Of a stretch of 55,973 bases of DNA, positions 38,001 through 45,818 are shown one piece after another (the stretch's first letter is position 1; each line of letters starts with the position of its first letter). The position numbers and the translations under genes are program-made. The notes under the pieces are model-generated. The model ran no database searches. It was not told the DNA's origin and saw only the letters and a program-made list of their open reading frames with translations. This DNA is from JADZEJ01 sp964426815 (GTDB lineage: Bacteria; Patescibacteriota; Patescibacteriia; 2-12-FULL-60-25): positions 1 to 55,973 of the forward strand of contig CAYRRZ010000005.1 of the NCBI GenBank assembly GCA_964426815.1, in the 5' to 3' direction.

Positions 38001-40280
38001 TGGGCTGTCTTCACAGTTCATGAAACTTGCCTGTGCTTCAAAAGAGGCATTCCCATCTGCATCGGTGGTGATTGTTCCACTGCCCGAAACAGCGCTTGAT
38101 CCATTCCAGCTAAGCTCAAGATTGGTGACTGGCGTGCCTTCAAAGAAGCGAGCTCGAACATTCACCTTTACCTTTTCACCATTCATGACGGCCTTATGTT
38201 CTGGGGTAGCTTCAATGACATAGGCCGGTTTAATAAAGTCGCGAACTTCAATAGAGCGAGTGCGTACATTGACGCCATCGCGCTTTAGGACAAGTTGATA
38301 GTAGCCAGGCTGCAATTTATTCCAGTCGAGCTTGCCGCGAAATACGCCCTGTTCATCGGCTTGGAGACCAATGGTGCGATAGGCTTTTTCTTTGCCGGTG
38401 GTGAACCAATCAAAGAAGCCACTGCGCTGTACTTCGAGGGTAAGATTGCCAGCTGGTTTTTGACTGTCACGATCGATAGCTTTCCCATAAACCTCAAGAA
38501 CATCGGTTGGATGGTAGAGCGGACGATCCGGCATAAAGAATGCCATGGTTTTTTCGTCTTGCACGGCCGTCCAACGATCCCATGGACGAAAAGCGCCACT
38601 CATGAGACGCACCAAACCCGCTTCCGCATCAGAACCGACTTGGATGACAATGGTTTTTGATTCGTTTACATCGGCAATTTCTGGAGCTGTTGGAATACGT
38701 GCGATCCCCTTGGCATCAGTTGAGGCGGTGTGAACGCCATCAGTGACGCGAACATTTTGCAAAGGCTGATTGGTTTCGGTATTCATGGCCCAGACGACGG
38801 TCGTGTCTTTATCAGAAGTGATATAGGAAGCGACCTTGGTAACCTGAAGGAAGAACCAGGAAGCAGGTGAATCCTTTGGCTCAATTTTCACGACATACAG
38901 ACCTGGGTTGATTTCAGGTAATTTCAAAAAGGTTTGATAATCCTGACGTTCAATACTTGGCTTGAATTGGAAAGCCTGTGTTTTGGCTGCTTGGGCAAAC
39001 GCATCGCCGCGCTGACGTGTGATTTCAGCAAACAAAGGGACTTCGCCTTCTTTCTTCATGAGCTCCTTGGCTTGATCCAAGCTAACAGAAAAACCGGTAG
39101 CCGTTATTTCTGGAACAGCTGAAGAATTGTCGGACCAAAATGGAACAAGAACTTCTTTTTTCGGAGCAATGGTCATGAATGGTTGTTCCAAGTTCACGCG
39201 CCATTGATTGCGATTATTTTTGTCTTCGGTTGCGGTTTCAAAACGTAAGACTTCGTCTTTTTCAAGTGCTCGGTCGCTGCCTTTAATCGCCAATCCTTTT
39301 TTCAAAGTGACGACATAGAGCTGACCTGGGTTGAGTGGTTTTGCTGGGATGAAGACAAGGCTTCGTCCGCGAGCTTCAAAACGACCTGACGTTGGAGGTT
39401 GAATGCTAAATTTTGATGCTGGATCCTCCCATCCATTCATCGACATCACAAATTCGATGCCGGTATCGGTTGGTACATAGGATGATTCGCGCCCTGGCAC
39501 TGAGGATAAAACGCGAAAGACATTCTTTGTTTGGACGGCCCAGGTAAAATCGCGTGCCTGAATTTCGCCATCCGCTTTTTTGACGGCGGCATCAACGGCG
39601 ACGGTATAGACCTTGCCGGCTTGCAAAGCTTGGGTTGGACGAATACGAAATTGACCATCAGACACATTGTCGACCGTAACTTCAACCGCCGTGGTATCTG
39701 CGCCAGAAGCTGGGACGATACGAACATGATTTTGAATATCTTGCGAAGAAAGTGGGAGCGATGACTTCATGAGAAAAGCCGTGCTCGGGTCGGCACCGGA
39801 TGCATCTTGGTTTTCTGCGACAAGCGAAAAGGCATCAGCCGCGCTGACCTCTGGAATCACTAAACGCGCGATTGCCGCAGCTGATTTGGTCGTTGCTGGT
39901 GAAAGACCCGATTTTTTTCCAATATCTTGAACAAAAACAGCCGCAAATAAAACGGCGAGAACGGTAGCGGCGCCACCGACCCAGGCAAGCCAAGGAGAGG
40001 CCATGCGCATGACTGGTTTTGCTTCGGATTTTGTTTGCTTTTCAACGACGACAGCTTGTGGAGCCTCTTTTTGTTTCTTGGCGAGTTGCATAAGGATGCC
40101 GCGTTGAGTTCGAGCGACATTGGCTTCAAGCTTGTGTTCGCCAACAGCTGCTTCGCGGTTGAGAGCATCTGCTGTTTGCTCAAACGGAAGCATGGCGCCG
40201 TCGTGACGCTGATTCAGATCCTTGAGATGTTGCTCGAGGAGCTTGGCTTGTTCTTCGGAGTTCAGATGTTTGTCGTTCAT
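35004..40280 (-). CDS. Alpha-2-macroglobulin-like protein with cytosolic N terminus, thioester motif lost
   Basis: This 1758-residue protein has residues 1-93 hydrophilic and helical (cytosolic), one transmembrane segment at about 95-117, then an extracellular part. That part shows Ig-like macroglobulin domains (FIPAKPLNPGQLYVVTLKKG; FMPDRPLYHPTDVLEVYGKA, the MG3-like block), a long middle and a helical thioester-type domain near 1330-1560. Bacterial A2M proteins trap proteases through a CxEQ thioester; here the equivalent site reads SYGWSGRVESQV, lacking both Cys and Gln-Glu, so covalent trapping is excluded. Its start overlaps the stop of an ECF sigma gene by four bases, the place where an anti-sigma factor is normally encoded. 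No penicillin-binding protein 1C partner is nearby. Confidence 0.88.
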   Translation of the reverse strand: MNDKHLNSEEQAKLLEQHLKDLNQRHDGAMLPFEQTADALNREAAVGEHKLEANVARTQRGILMQLAKKQKEAPQAVVVEKQTKSEAKPVMRMASPWLAWVGGAATVLAVLFAAVFVQDIGKKSGLSPATTKSAAAIARLVIPEVSAADAFSLVAENQDASGADPSTAFLMKSSLPLSSQDIQNHVRIVPASGADTTAVEVTVDNVSDGQFRIRPTQALQAGKVYTVAVDAAVKKADGEIQARDFTWAVQTKNVFRVLSSVPGRESSYVPTDTGIEFVMSMNGWEDPASKFSIQPPTSGRFEARGRSLVFIPAKPLNPGQLYVVTLKKGLAIKGSDRALEKDEVLRFETATEDKNNRNQWRVNLEQPFMTIAPKKEVLVPFWSDNSSAVPEITATGFSVSLDQAKELMKKEGEVPLFAEITRQRGDAFAQAAKTQAFQFKPSIERQDYQTFLKLPEINPGLYVVKIEPKDSPASWFFLQVTKVASYITSDKDTTVVWAMNTETNQPLQNVRVTDGVHTASTDAKGIARIPTAPEIADVNESKTIVIQVGSDAEAGLVRLMSGAFRPWDRWTAVQDEKTMAFFMPDRPLYHPTDVLEVYGKAIDRDSQKPAGNLTLEVQRSGFFDWFTTGKEKAYRTIGLQADEQGVFRGKLDWNKLQPGYYQLVLKRDGVNVRTRSIEVRDFIKPAYVIEATPEHKAVMNGEKVKVNVRARFFEGTPVTNLELSWNGSSAVSGSGTITTDADGNASFEAQASFMNCEDSPRNTWCAESENGEFTIRPTDSENAEIAGNASVNVWRSHVHLESDVKNKDNVANVTITARAIDLAKADVEQGSTDVLAEPKRSLKLTGRVVESTWEKRENGTSYDFIEKKVVPMYTYEQKFRDIAPIDITTDSVGKATINVPMADNASYLAMFSAKDEAGREQRATVYLSRDGYYTGYPSNTDIRLDTVASQNQSGYKLGQQATFELSKGASRLPDADTQSILFIKAIRGIKDVQVTNSPVYRFTYSEQDIPNVNIRGIVFMNGGFIERQTGATYDTSERELKLKLEPDAKSYAPGAKAKVHVTALDAQGKPAKSARTVITFVDQALFAAAFTSGEEDPLGSLYAWVGDGIIARVESHVADAAELMRAGGAEMGGGGMGDGVRRNFKDTAAVKTVILDDNGQADVELDLPDNLTSWRATAVSLSGDLKAGSAQVSLPVTKQVFVEAVIPEVLLQNDKPVLKLRAYGNGLKQGEKIQYALDAPSLGLKQDFDGVVGTPTYISIDRLLQGEHTITLSLTSSSGKDALEKKIRIVPSRFLRTEAMQTELAPAMGLPDIGESREIDVQFLPKTRAQYLDRVESLSYGWSGRVESQVAANIARTLLKEQFASKTVGESQSVAKFQKSSGGIAILPYASEDVELSAKLAAIAPDQFDRAAMGKYFYDILKRPEATREQQIRAVSGLASLGEPVLPELHTLAEQKELNWREQLALARAATAIGDQQTASAMLAPFFARMEEQDGKSFIRVSEDKREQIEATAEMAVVAAKLNLPQAARLDAWLQTNWAADAFTDLDRIAYLQTVVPAALGRDVKIVYTVGSGDAEVKLLNGRSENVTLTADEAKNFRIVSVDGPAIAIFTRLVASPVTTSSKDLGLTRTISAADNKAVNASLKEGDAVTVTLQPSFSASAPSGCYLLRDHVPAGLSPMITLSFAEYREVGAWYPQSIDGNAVSYTVCNPQDKKPIEPIVYRARVTARGIYQAEPAILQSYDAPSVSAVTGSTTIEIK

Positions 40281-40822
40281 ACGGGATATTGCTTGAGATA
40301 CGCTTGGCGAAGTCGGCCAACAGCGCGATAGACTAAGACGCTGGCATGATTTGCGGAGACTTGGAGTTGCTCGGCGATTTCGACAATTTCACAACCACCG
40401 AAAAAGCGGAGGTCGATAACTTGCTGATCGCGATCGGATAATTCCTTGAGTACGCCCCGCATCCGCTCGCCATCAAAGTTGATAGCTGCGCTCCAGGCTG
40501 GATCATCTTCGGATGGCGGATCCCACTCATCGGTGTCGAGTTGGGTATCGCGCCGGGTTGATGCTTTACGGTAGTGGTCGATCAGGGCATTGGAGGCGAC
40601 CTGATACAGCCATGCACCTAATGAGACATCCCGGTATTCAAGCTTTGTTGCTTGTTCAAGCAACTTGACGAAGGTCTGTGAGACCAGGTCTTCGGCCAGT
40701 TCTTTCTGGCCGCAGCGCTTTAGAATGAAGCCGTAAAGCTTATCGGCATAGAGGTCATAGACCTCGCCAATGACCTCCGGGTCATTCTTTAAGCGGATAA
40801 AGAGATTTTTGTCGCCTTCCAT
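40277..40822 (-). CDS. ECF-type RNA polymerase sigma factor
   Basis: This 181-residue sigma-70 family factor of the extracytoplasmic-function class has region 2 at about 15-80 (YDLYADKLYGFILKRCG, AEDLVSQTFVKLLE, AWLYQVASNALIDHYRK) and region 4 at about 125-180 (LSDRDQQVIDLRFFGGCEIVEIAEQL). There is no region 3. The ATG at 40822 was chosen over an upstream TTG because the predicted -10 box lies just before that TTG. It is followed with a four-base overlap by the A2M gene. ECF factors are usually held by a membrane anti-sigma factor encoded directly downstream. Confidence 0.92.
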   Translation of the reverse strand: MEGDKNLFIRLKNDPEVIGEVYDLYADKLYGFILKRCGQKELAEDLVSQTFVKLLEQATKLEYRDVSLGAWLYQVASNALIDHYRKASTRRDTQLDTDEWDPPSEDDPAWSAAINFDGERMRGVLKELSDRDQQVIDLRFFGGCEIVEIAEQLQVSANHASVLVYRAVGRLRQAYLKQYPV

Positions 40823-40857
40823 GGGAGTAACGAAATTGGGTTCCGAATGATGACACA

Positions 40858-40886
40858 AGGGTACCCCTGCTAATGGATACAGGCAA
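40858..40886 (-). promoter_or_regulatory. Candidate promoter of the sigma/A2M/MEMO operon
   Basis: Minus-strand TTGCCT (40881-40886), 17-bp spacer, TACCCT (40858-40863), about 35 bases before the sigma ATG. If the ECF factor is autoregulated, its own recognition elements should be nearby. Confidence 0.4.
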
Positions 40887-41021
40887 TGTTCAATGCTGTA
40901 ATGACCTGTTTTTTTGTATTCAAAAACCCCGGGATGACCGTCTGGTCGACCGCCCGAAGGCGGACAATTGGAGAGTCGGTTCCCGAGGCTCAGGCTATGC
41001 TACAGGGAGGAAAACGAGATG
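40887..41021 (-). other. Non-coding stretch after the membrane/PCD gene
   Basis: It holds a CCGCC/GGCGG hairpin (near 40951-40964), a GACC/GGTC hairpin (near 40934-40946) and, on the minus strand, CCCGGGG followed by TTTTT (near 40922-40933). This is probably the terminator of the 41022 gene. No gene was seen. Confidence 0.4.
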
Positions 41022-41693
41022 TCACGTCAGGTGCTCGATGCGTTTGGCGAGTTCGAGCTGGGTATGGGAAAGACCGCGCAGTGGATGGGGGCGAAAACGG
41101 ACTTGTACCTTTCCAAATTGGATGATGAATCCGGGTGCATTGGTATCCCCTGCTAATTGATTCGCGGCGCGATTCACAAAATTGAGTGCCTGGTGAAAGT
41201 CTTCAAACTGAAATGTTTTTTCAAAAAAAATATTCATGCTCCAACCTGGTAATACATCAAGCGCTTGGTCCCATTCCTTTTTCGAGATGCGCGGTGAGAA
41301 AAAAAGTGCGCGGGTAAAAACCTTTGCATAGGCGTAGACGAAACCTCCAAAGAATACGATGACGAGCGGTTCGAGCAAGATGTATTTGAGAATTTCAACA
41401 CCAAAAATCTGTGGAACAACATAGATACCGATGATGCCATAGCTCGCAGCAAACATCCCTCCCCATAAGAGAACTTCGCTTTTTTGCTGCCATTCGAGAA
41501 TAACTTCTAAAAAAATGGCGCTTAGAAAAAGTCCGAATACTCCGATGAATACGAATGGGTGATCGGCATGATAGGTCGGTCGACCGATTTGAAGCGCAAA
41601 TGCGAGCGCGTAGAAATAGATTAAACAAAAAATCAGAATCGCTTCTTTGAGATTGCGCAAGGTTTGATGCGAACGGCCGATGATAACCGACAT
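41022..41693 (-). CDS. Membrane protein fused to a pterin-4a-carbinolamine-dehydratase-like domain
   Basis: This 223-residue protein has four hydrophobic segments (about 17-35, 47-66, 74-95, 105-123), followed by a cytosolic domain (about 135-223) that follows the PCD/DCoH pattern: KKEWDQALDVLPGW, FQFEDFHQALNFVNRAA, then a beta strand and PHPLRGLSHTQLELAKRI. In active PCD the middle carries HHP, and a later Asp in GLTxxD; here these read TNAP and LSHTQ, so only one His is retained and catalysis is unlikely. The domain may serve in binding or dimerisation. The gene overlaps or abuts the NicO-type transporter gene upstream. Confidence 0.75.
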   Translation of the reverse strand: MSVIIGRSHQTLRNLKEAILIFCLIYFYALAFALQIGRPTYHADHPFVFIGVFGLFLSAIFLEVILEWQQKSEVLLWGGMFAASYGIIGIYVVPQIFGVEILKYILLEPLVIVFFGGFVYAYAKVFTRALFFSPRISKKEWDQALDVLPGWSMNIFFEKTFQFEDFHQALNFVNRAANQLAGDTNAPGFIIQFGKVQVRFRPHPLRGLSHTQLELAKRIEHLT

Positions 41694-41696
41694 TTA

Positions 41697-43040
41697 TTAG
41701 ATGATACCAAGGTTGCGAAGCAAGAGATATGCACCGAGAGCGGAAATGATCGAGGCTGAAAGGATTGGGAGAAAATAGGTAAAACGAATCGGTGTCCGCT
41801 TTGCGGCAAAGGCGGTTGAGGTCACAATGAGGAAACCGATAAAGAGGATGGTGAGATGCAAACCAATGGTAAAGGCGATTAGAAGCGCGAGACCCGCGGC
41901 GGCCTTCCCAATCGAAATTGTTCCCATGAAAATTGCCCAGGCCGTTGGACAAGGTGCTAGCGAACCAACAAAGCCAAGCCACAAGGTTTTTGAAAACGAG
42001 GTTCCGGATGATGGCATTCCAAGTTGATGCGCTCGTTCATGCGCTTCATCGGCGAGGGCTTGGTTTGGATTATGCTTGGCTTGGCGATAGGTTTTGATAG
42101 CAGAAAACAAACGAAAACTACCAAAAACAAGCAAGCCAAGGGCTGAGCCGATTTCGAGATATCGAATAATGGCCGTTGGTGGAAGAAAGGCCGCAATGAA
42201 ACCAGCGAACATGGCGAGCAAGAACACATCGGCGACATGGGTCACGGTCATGACGGTACCGAGAGCAATGACGCGCTTAAAGGTCGCATGTTCACCGACG
42301 AGCATGGCGGCCATGAGAGATTTTCCATGACCTGGCCCGAGGGCGTGGAGCGCTCCGATCAAAATGGCACTTAAAAGCAAGAATGCGAAACCCATCTTTC
42401 CAAGACCCGGATCAAGAAGTTTTTTTGCAATGTCTCCATAGTCAGATGAGAGACGGCTGCTTTGAATGGCGACTGGCTTTGATACCTGTGCTTGCGACAT
42501 GTTTGGCTGGTTGGCTGAAAATGCAATGCTACATTTTCCTTGTTTGGCATCAATTTTTCCAAGTTCGGCAAAGCCTTCTGGTTTTTCGAGACGGACAATA
42601 TTTGATTGTCCTGGAAAGCCATCAAGAAAAATATCAGAAGATAAAAGGAGGGTCGCATCTTGAAGATCGCAATGAATTGAGGCGGCGATTGTCACTCCAT
42701 CGGCAACAGCGTCTAGTTCAGTTTTTGGGATATGAGCTAACTCAGGCTCCCAAGCACATTGACCACTCCCCTGTTTTTCGAGTTGGACATGATCTGAAAC
42801 ATAGGCAGCAATTAAATCCTGTCTTTCGCGAAGCTGTTCTAGATTGAATGGAATGTTTTTTCCGGCACGAACCAATTCAAATGCCTGATAGGGATGGATA
42901 GCGACCGTGAGCGTGGTACTGGTCGGGTTTTGACTGAGGTCAAAATAAGCGACATCCAGCGGATGCGCAAAAAGCTGCCGCGGAAGACAGACGATTGCAC
43001 TGACAATAATTGCTGCGATGCTCAACTTTCCCCTTTTCAT
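41697..43040 (-). CDS. NicO/RcnA-family (nickel/cobalt-type) membrane transporter
   Basis: The protein starts with a signal peptide (MKRGKLSIAAIIVSAIVC, cleavage near QLFA-HP), an extracellular domain of about 190 residues, and about six transmembrane helices. The NicO signatures are present: GALHALGPGHGKSLMAA and VTHVADVFLLA (metal-ligating His), plus GSLAPCPTAWAIF. A cytosolic His-poor loop separates helices 3 and 4. The ATG at 43040 was preferred to 43064/43073 because a TATCTT box lies six bases upstream and the signal peptide starts there. Its promoter overlaps that of the divergent ccdA gene. Substrate (nickel, cobalt or another metal) is not determinable. Confidence 0.85.
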   Translation of the reverse strand: MKRGKLSIAAIIVSAIVCLPRQLFAHPLDVAYFDLSQNPTSTTLTVAIHPYQAFELVRAGKNIPFNLEQLRERQDLIAAYVSDHVQLEKQGSGQCAWEPELAHIPKTELDAVADGVTIAASIHCDLQDATLLLSSDIFLDGFPGQSNIVRLEKPEGFAELGKIDAKQGKCSIAFSANQPNMSQAQVSKPVAIQSSRLSSDYGDIAKKLLDPGLGKMGFAFLLLSAILIGALHALGPGHGKSLMAAMLVGEHATFKRVIALGTVMTVTHVADVFLLAMFAGFIAAFLPPTAIIRYLEIGSALGLLVFGSFRLFSAIKTYRQAKHNPNQALADEAHERAHQLGMPSSGTSFSKTLWLGFVGSLAPCPTAWAIFMGTISIGKAAAGLALLIAFTIGLHLTILFIGFLIVTSTAFAAKRTPIRFTYFLPILSASIISALGAYLLLRNLGII

Positions 43041-43046
43041 GCGTAA

Positions 43047-43056
43047 AAGATACCAT
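43047..43056. promoter_or_regulatory. Overlapping divergent -10 boxes (nicO-like and ccdA)
   Basis: Minus-strand TATCTT (43047-43052) is six bases from the 43040 ATG; plus-strand TACCAT (43051-43056) is eight bases from the 43065 ATG. The two boxes share two base pairs, so the promoters should exclude each other. Confidence 0.5.
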
Positions 43057-43064
43057 GGCTTCAT

Positions 43065-43778
43065 ATGATTCAATTCTTGTTTGCGATGTTGGCTGGGGTG
43101 GTGACGATTGCTGGACCGTGTATTTTGCCGCTCTTACCCATTATTCTTGGAACTTCGACGGTGCGTTCGCATAAAAGCCGTCCTTTATTTATTGTTCTGG
43201 GTTTTGTCTTATCCTTTTCATTCTTTGCGGTGATTTTTGCGGTGTTTGGTCAGGCACTTGGGATTTCTGCGGATACGTTTCGTACGATTGGGACCATTAT
43301 TATCGGCTTATTTGGTTTTATCATGTTGTTTCCACGCATCCAAGAAGGATTGTTTGCGAAACTTCAACCATTGCTGAGTAAAGTGACACCGCGAACCAAT
43401 GTTGAAAATTCTGGTTTGTGGAGCGGGTTTTTGCTGGGTGCTTCGCTTGGTTTGATTTGGACGCCTTGTGCTGGACCTGTTTTAGGATCGATTTTGACCT
43501 TGGTTGCTTCTAAACAAAATTTGGCGCAGGCGGGCTCACTTCTCTTTGCGTATGCGCTTGGTGCGGGCTTACCGATGTTGGCCATTGCCTATGGCGGACA
43601 GGCTGCGACGAGCAAGGTACGCGCCCTGTCGAAATATACGGTTACGCTGCAACGTGTGTTTGGTTTGATTATTATTTTGGTCGCGATTGGCATTTACACC
43701 GGGCTTGATCGCGATGTGCAGACCTGGCTCATCACGCATGCACCTTGGTTGTTTCCTAATTTGAGTTTGAATCTCTAA
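43065..43778 (+). CDS. ccdA: CcdA-family thiol-disulfide membrane protein
   Basis: This 237-residue protein with six transmembrane helices passes reducing equivalents from cytosolic thioredoxin to the cell exterior. The two redox Cys are in AGPCILPLLP (helix 1) and WTPCAGPVLG (helix 4). It is followed eight bases later by a DipZ-like thioredoxin-domain protein, its probable electron acceptor. The start lies eight bases after a TACCAT box (predicted leaderless). Confidence 0.92.
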   Translation: MIQFLFAMLAGVVTIAGPCILPLLPIILGTSTVRSHKSRPLFIVLGFVLSFSFFAVIFAVFGQALGISADTFRTIGTIIIGLFGFIMLFPRIQEGLFAKLQPLLSKVTPRTNVENSGLWSGFLLGASLGLIWTPCAGPVLGSILTLVASKQNLAQAGSLLFAYALGAGLPMLAIAYGGQAATSKVRALSKYTVTLQRVFGLIIILVAIGIYTGLDRDVQTWLITHAPWLFPNLSLNL

Positions 43779-43786
43779 TTTTTTGT

Positions 43787-44875
43787 ATGACACATCCAAC
43801 AAAACTCATTCTTGGAATCTTTTTGGTCTTGGTTATCGGTGCAGCGCTTGTCGCTTCGATGAACTCCAGTTCTTCGATTATCCCGGATGGGAAACAAAGC
43901 GGGACAAATCAAAGCGAGGTGAAAAAGCCATCGGTGAGCGGAGAACTTACGGCCGCTGACTTGCCCGTTCTGGCACAAGCGATGCCTGAGTTCGCAGGGA
44001 TAACAAAGTGGTGGAATACGGCGGATGGAAAAGCGCTGACAAAAGAGGACTTGAAGGGCAAGGTCGTATTAGTCGATTTTTGGACCTATTCTTGTATCAA
44101 CTGTATTCGTACCTTTCCATTTATCAAGACAATGCAGGAACGGTATGCAGACAAAGGCCTCGTGATTGTCGGCGTTCATACACCAGAATTTGCTTTTGAA
44201 GCAGAGGCGAAAAATGTGGAACGCGAAATCAAGAAGAATGACTTCAAACATGTGATTGCGCTTGATCCGAATTATGCGACCTGGAATGCCTATGCGAATC
44301 ACTATTGGCCAGCGGAATACTTTTTTGATCGTCAGGGACGCTTACGTCATACGCATTTTGGAGAGGGAGAATATGATCAAAATGAAGCAATCATTCGGGC
44401 ACTGTTAGCCGAGGGTGGCGAGAGCTTGGCTCCGATGGCGGAAGCTGTGACTTCACCTGATCTGAGTCGGATCGTGACGCGTGAAACCTATTTTGGTTTA
44501 GGTCGTGGAGAAGCATTTAGCGGAAAGGCGCCGGTAGAAAATATCGAGAGCTCACTTACTTTGACGGATCAAAAGGCAGACATGTGGTCAGCTGACGGAC
44601 GTTGGGTGTTTCGCCAAGAGTATGTGCAGGCGAATTCTGCTGGATCGCATTTTCGCTTTAATGTGCAGGCAAAGAAATTGCATCTCGTAATGGAGAGTTC
44701 GGACGGGAAAGATAAACTCGTTGAGGTGTATGTGGATGGGAAAAAGACGAGAGAGATGACGATTAATGCATCGGAGCTGTACACGATTGCCGAGTTTCTA
44801 GATGGCGGACGGCATACGGTTGAGATCCGGATGAAGGAGGCTGGGGTTCGGTTTTATGCGGCGACATTTTCCTAA
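43787..44875 (+). CDS. Membrane-anchored thioredoxin-like protein (DipZ/TlpA type)
   Basis: This 362-residue protein has an N-terminal anchor (about 5-25), a linker, a thioredoxin fold (about 70-205) with the redox site SCINC in VVLVDFWTYSCINCIRTFPF, the VGVHTPEFAFE and WPAEYFFD blocks, and a C-terminal beta domain as in mycobacterial DipZ. It should reduce or isomerise disulfides outside the membrane using electrons from CcdA, encoded just upstream. In DipZ both parts are fused; here they are separate genes eight bases apart. Confidence 0.9.
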   Translation: MTHPTKLILGIFLVLVIGAALVASMNSSSSIIPDGKQSGTNQSEVKKPSVSGELTAADLPVLAQAMPEFAGITKWWNTADGKALTKEDLKGKVVLVDFWTYSCINCIRTFPFIKTMQERYADKGLVIVGVHTPEFAFEAEAKNVEREIKKNDFKHVIALDPNYATWNAYANHYWPAEYFFDRQGRLRHTHFGEGEYDQNEAIIRALLAEGGESLAPMAEAVTSPDLSRIVTRETYFGLGRGEAFSGKAPVENIESSLTLTDQKADMWSADGRWVFRQEYVQANSAGSHFRFNVQAKKLHLVMESSDGKDKLVEVYVDGKKTREMTINASELYTIAEFLDGGRHTVEIRMKEAGVRFYAATFS

Positions 44876-44904
44876 GCTCGCGTTTGTGTAACACTTTGTG
44901 GACT

Positions 44905-45171
44905 ATGAATCTCGACACCTTGAATAGCGGCGAATTGCTGCAAGAAATCATGGAACTCGCTCGCGCCCAAGGCGTGACCTCCCAGGACATGTGGAATGGC
45001 TTGTGCGATGAAGTCATCGAAAGCCATGAGCAGCTTGGCGAATTGGATGATGATGCAGATAATTCGACTTTGCGTGAAACGTTATACATGGGGTGGACGG
45101 AATATGAATTACTGTCCGCCGAAGAAAGCTTGGATGCGATCGGAGAAGATCCAGACGCGCCGCGCGGATAA
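44905..45171 (+). CDS. Small acidic unknown protein
   Basis: This 88-residue protein is strongly acidic and helical, rich in Glu, Asp and Leu. No domain was recognised. The ATG at 44905 was chosen; a possible AACACT box lies nine bases upstream. It is followed by a strong terminator shared with the convergent CruF-like gene. Confidence 0.65.
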   Translation: MNLDTLNSGELLQEIMELARAQGVTSQDMWNGLCDEVIESHEQLGELDDDADNSTLRETLYMGWTEYELLSAEESLDAIGEDPDAPRG

Positions 45172-45176
45172 CCCTT

Positions 45177-45208
45177 AAAAAAACCGCTCTATTGTAGAGC
45201 GGTTTTTT
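45177..45208. terminator. Bidirectional terminator
   Basis: AAACCGCTCT (45181-45190) pairs with AGAGCGGTTT (45196-45205), with A and T runs on both sides. It overlaps the last codons of the CruF-like gene. Confidence 0.88.
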
Positions 45209-45776
45209 GTATCCAGAGAAGGATGACACCGAGAGCTTGTAGGAAACCGAGTTGAATGAGGCGACGGGCGCGGATGTCTGGGACACCTTCCTGCTTTGTT
45301 AGGAGTTGGAGAATGAGGCAGCCAATGAAGCCACTGAAGATCCATCCGAGATAATTGGTGAATGGGATACTGAACCAAATGCCCGGATGTGCGTACTTCC
45401 AGAAGCCGAGGGCGACGGCGATGGGATCGAGGACGAGATCAAGTGCAATCAACAGGGCGACGGTACCTAGGATGCGGAGTTCGATAGGACGGAGCCAGCG
45501 CCAAACCGTGACCCAGGAGGCAAGAAGCAAAGGAACCCAACCGAATGGAACGGTCCAGGGAGTGGTTCCGAAAAATTTCGCTCCAAGCAGGTCACTGTAT
45601 GCAAAGATACCGTATGGAAAACCGGTTTTGAGACCGATGGTTTCGATCGCGTAGGCAAAGGCAGATAAGCTCAGCAAAACGAGAGCTGCACGCTTCCAAC
45701 CGAGCCATTGAAGACAACCGATGATGGTTGGGATGGCGAGCAAGACCATGAACAAGGGAGAGGGTTGGAATGACAT
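45189..45776 (-). CDS. cruF: CruF-like carotenoid hydratase (DUF422 family)
   Basis: This 195-residue protein has about six hydrophobic segments. The family pattern is visible: AIETIGLKTGFPYGIFAYSD, DLVLDPIAVALGFW and an NYLGWIFSGF end. CruF enzymes hydrate the C2'',3'' double bonds of C50 carotenoids in haloarchaea and some bacteria, or the 1' end in others. The neighbouring UbiA-type gene supports a C50 role. TACAAT lies six bases before the ATG (predicted leaderless). Confidence 0.8.
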   Translation of the reverse strand: MSFQPSPLFMVLLAIPTIIGCLQWLGWKRAALVLLSLSAFAYAIETIGLKTGFPYGIFAYSDLLGAKFFGTTPWTVPFGWVPLLLASWVTVWRWLRPIELRILGTVALLIALDLVLDPIAVALGFWKYAHPGIWFSIPFTNYLGWIFSGFIGCLILQLLTKQEGVPDIRARRLIQLGFLQALGVILLWIQKTALQ

Positions 45777-45782
45777 GGGGGC

Positions 45783-45812
45783 ATTGTAGCGTATGAAATT
45801 GGCGTCTACACT
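45783..45812. promoter_or_regulatory. Divergent leaderless promoters of the carotenoid genes
   Basis: Minus-strand TACAAT (45783-45788) is six bases from the cruF ATG; plus-strand TACACT (45807-45812) is six bases from the UbiA-family ATG. Confidence 0.55.
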
Positions 45813-45818
45813 CAGGAT

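Noticed and set aside
40277..40858. Longer sigma-factor start at a TTG (40858)
   Set aside because: The predicted -10 box lies directly upstream of it, so this codon would be upstream of or at the transcription start.
41019..41156. Short plus-strand frame with a GGGAGG ribosome-like site, opposite the end of the membrane/PCD gene
   Set aside because: The minus strand encodes a well-matched PCD domain across the same bases; the ribosome-like site is probably chance, although a small antisense gene cannot be fully excluded.
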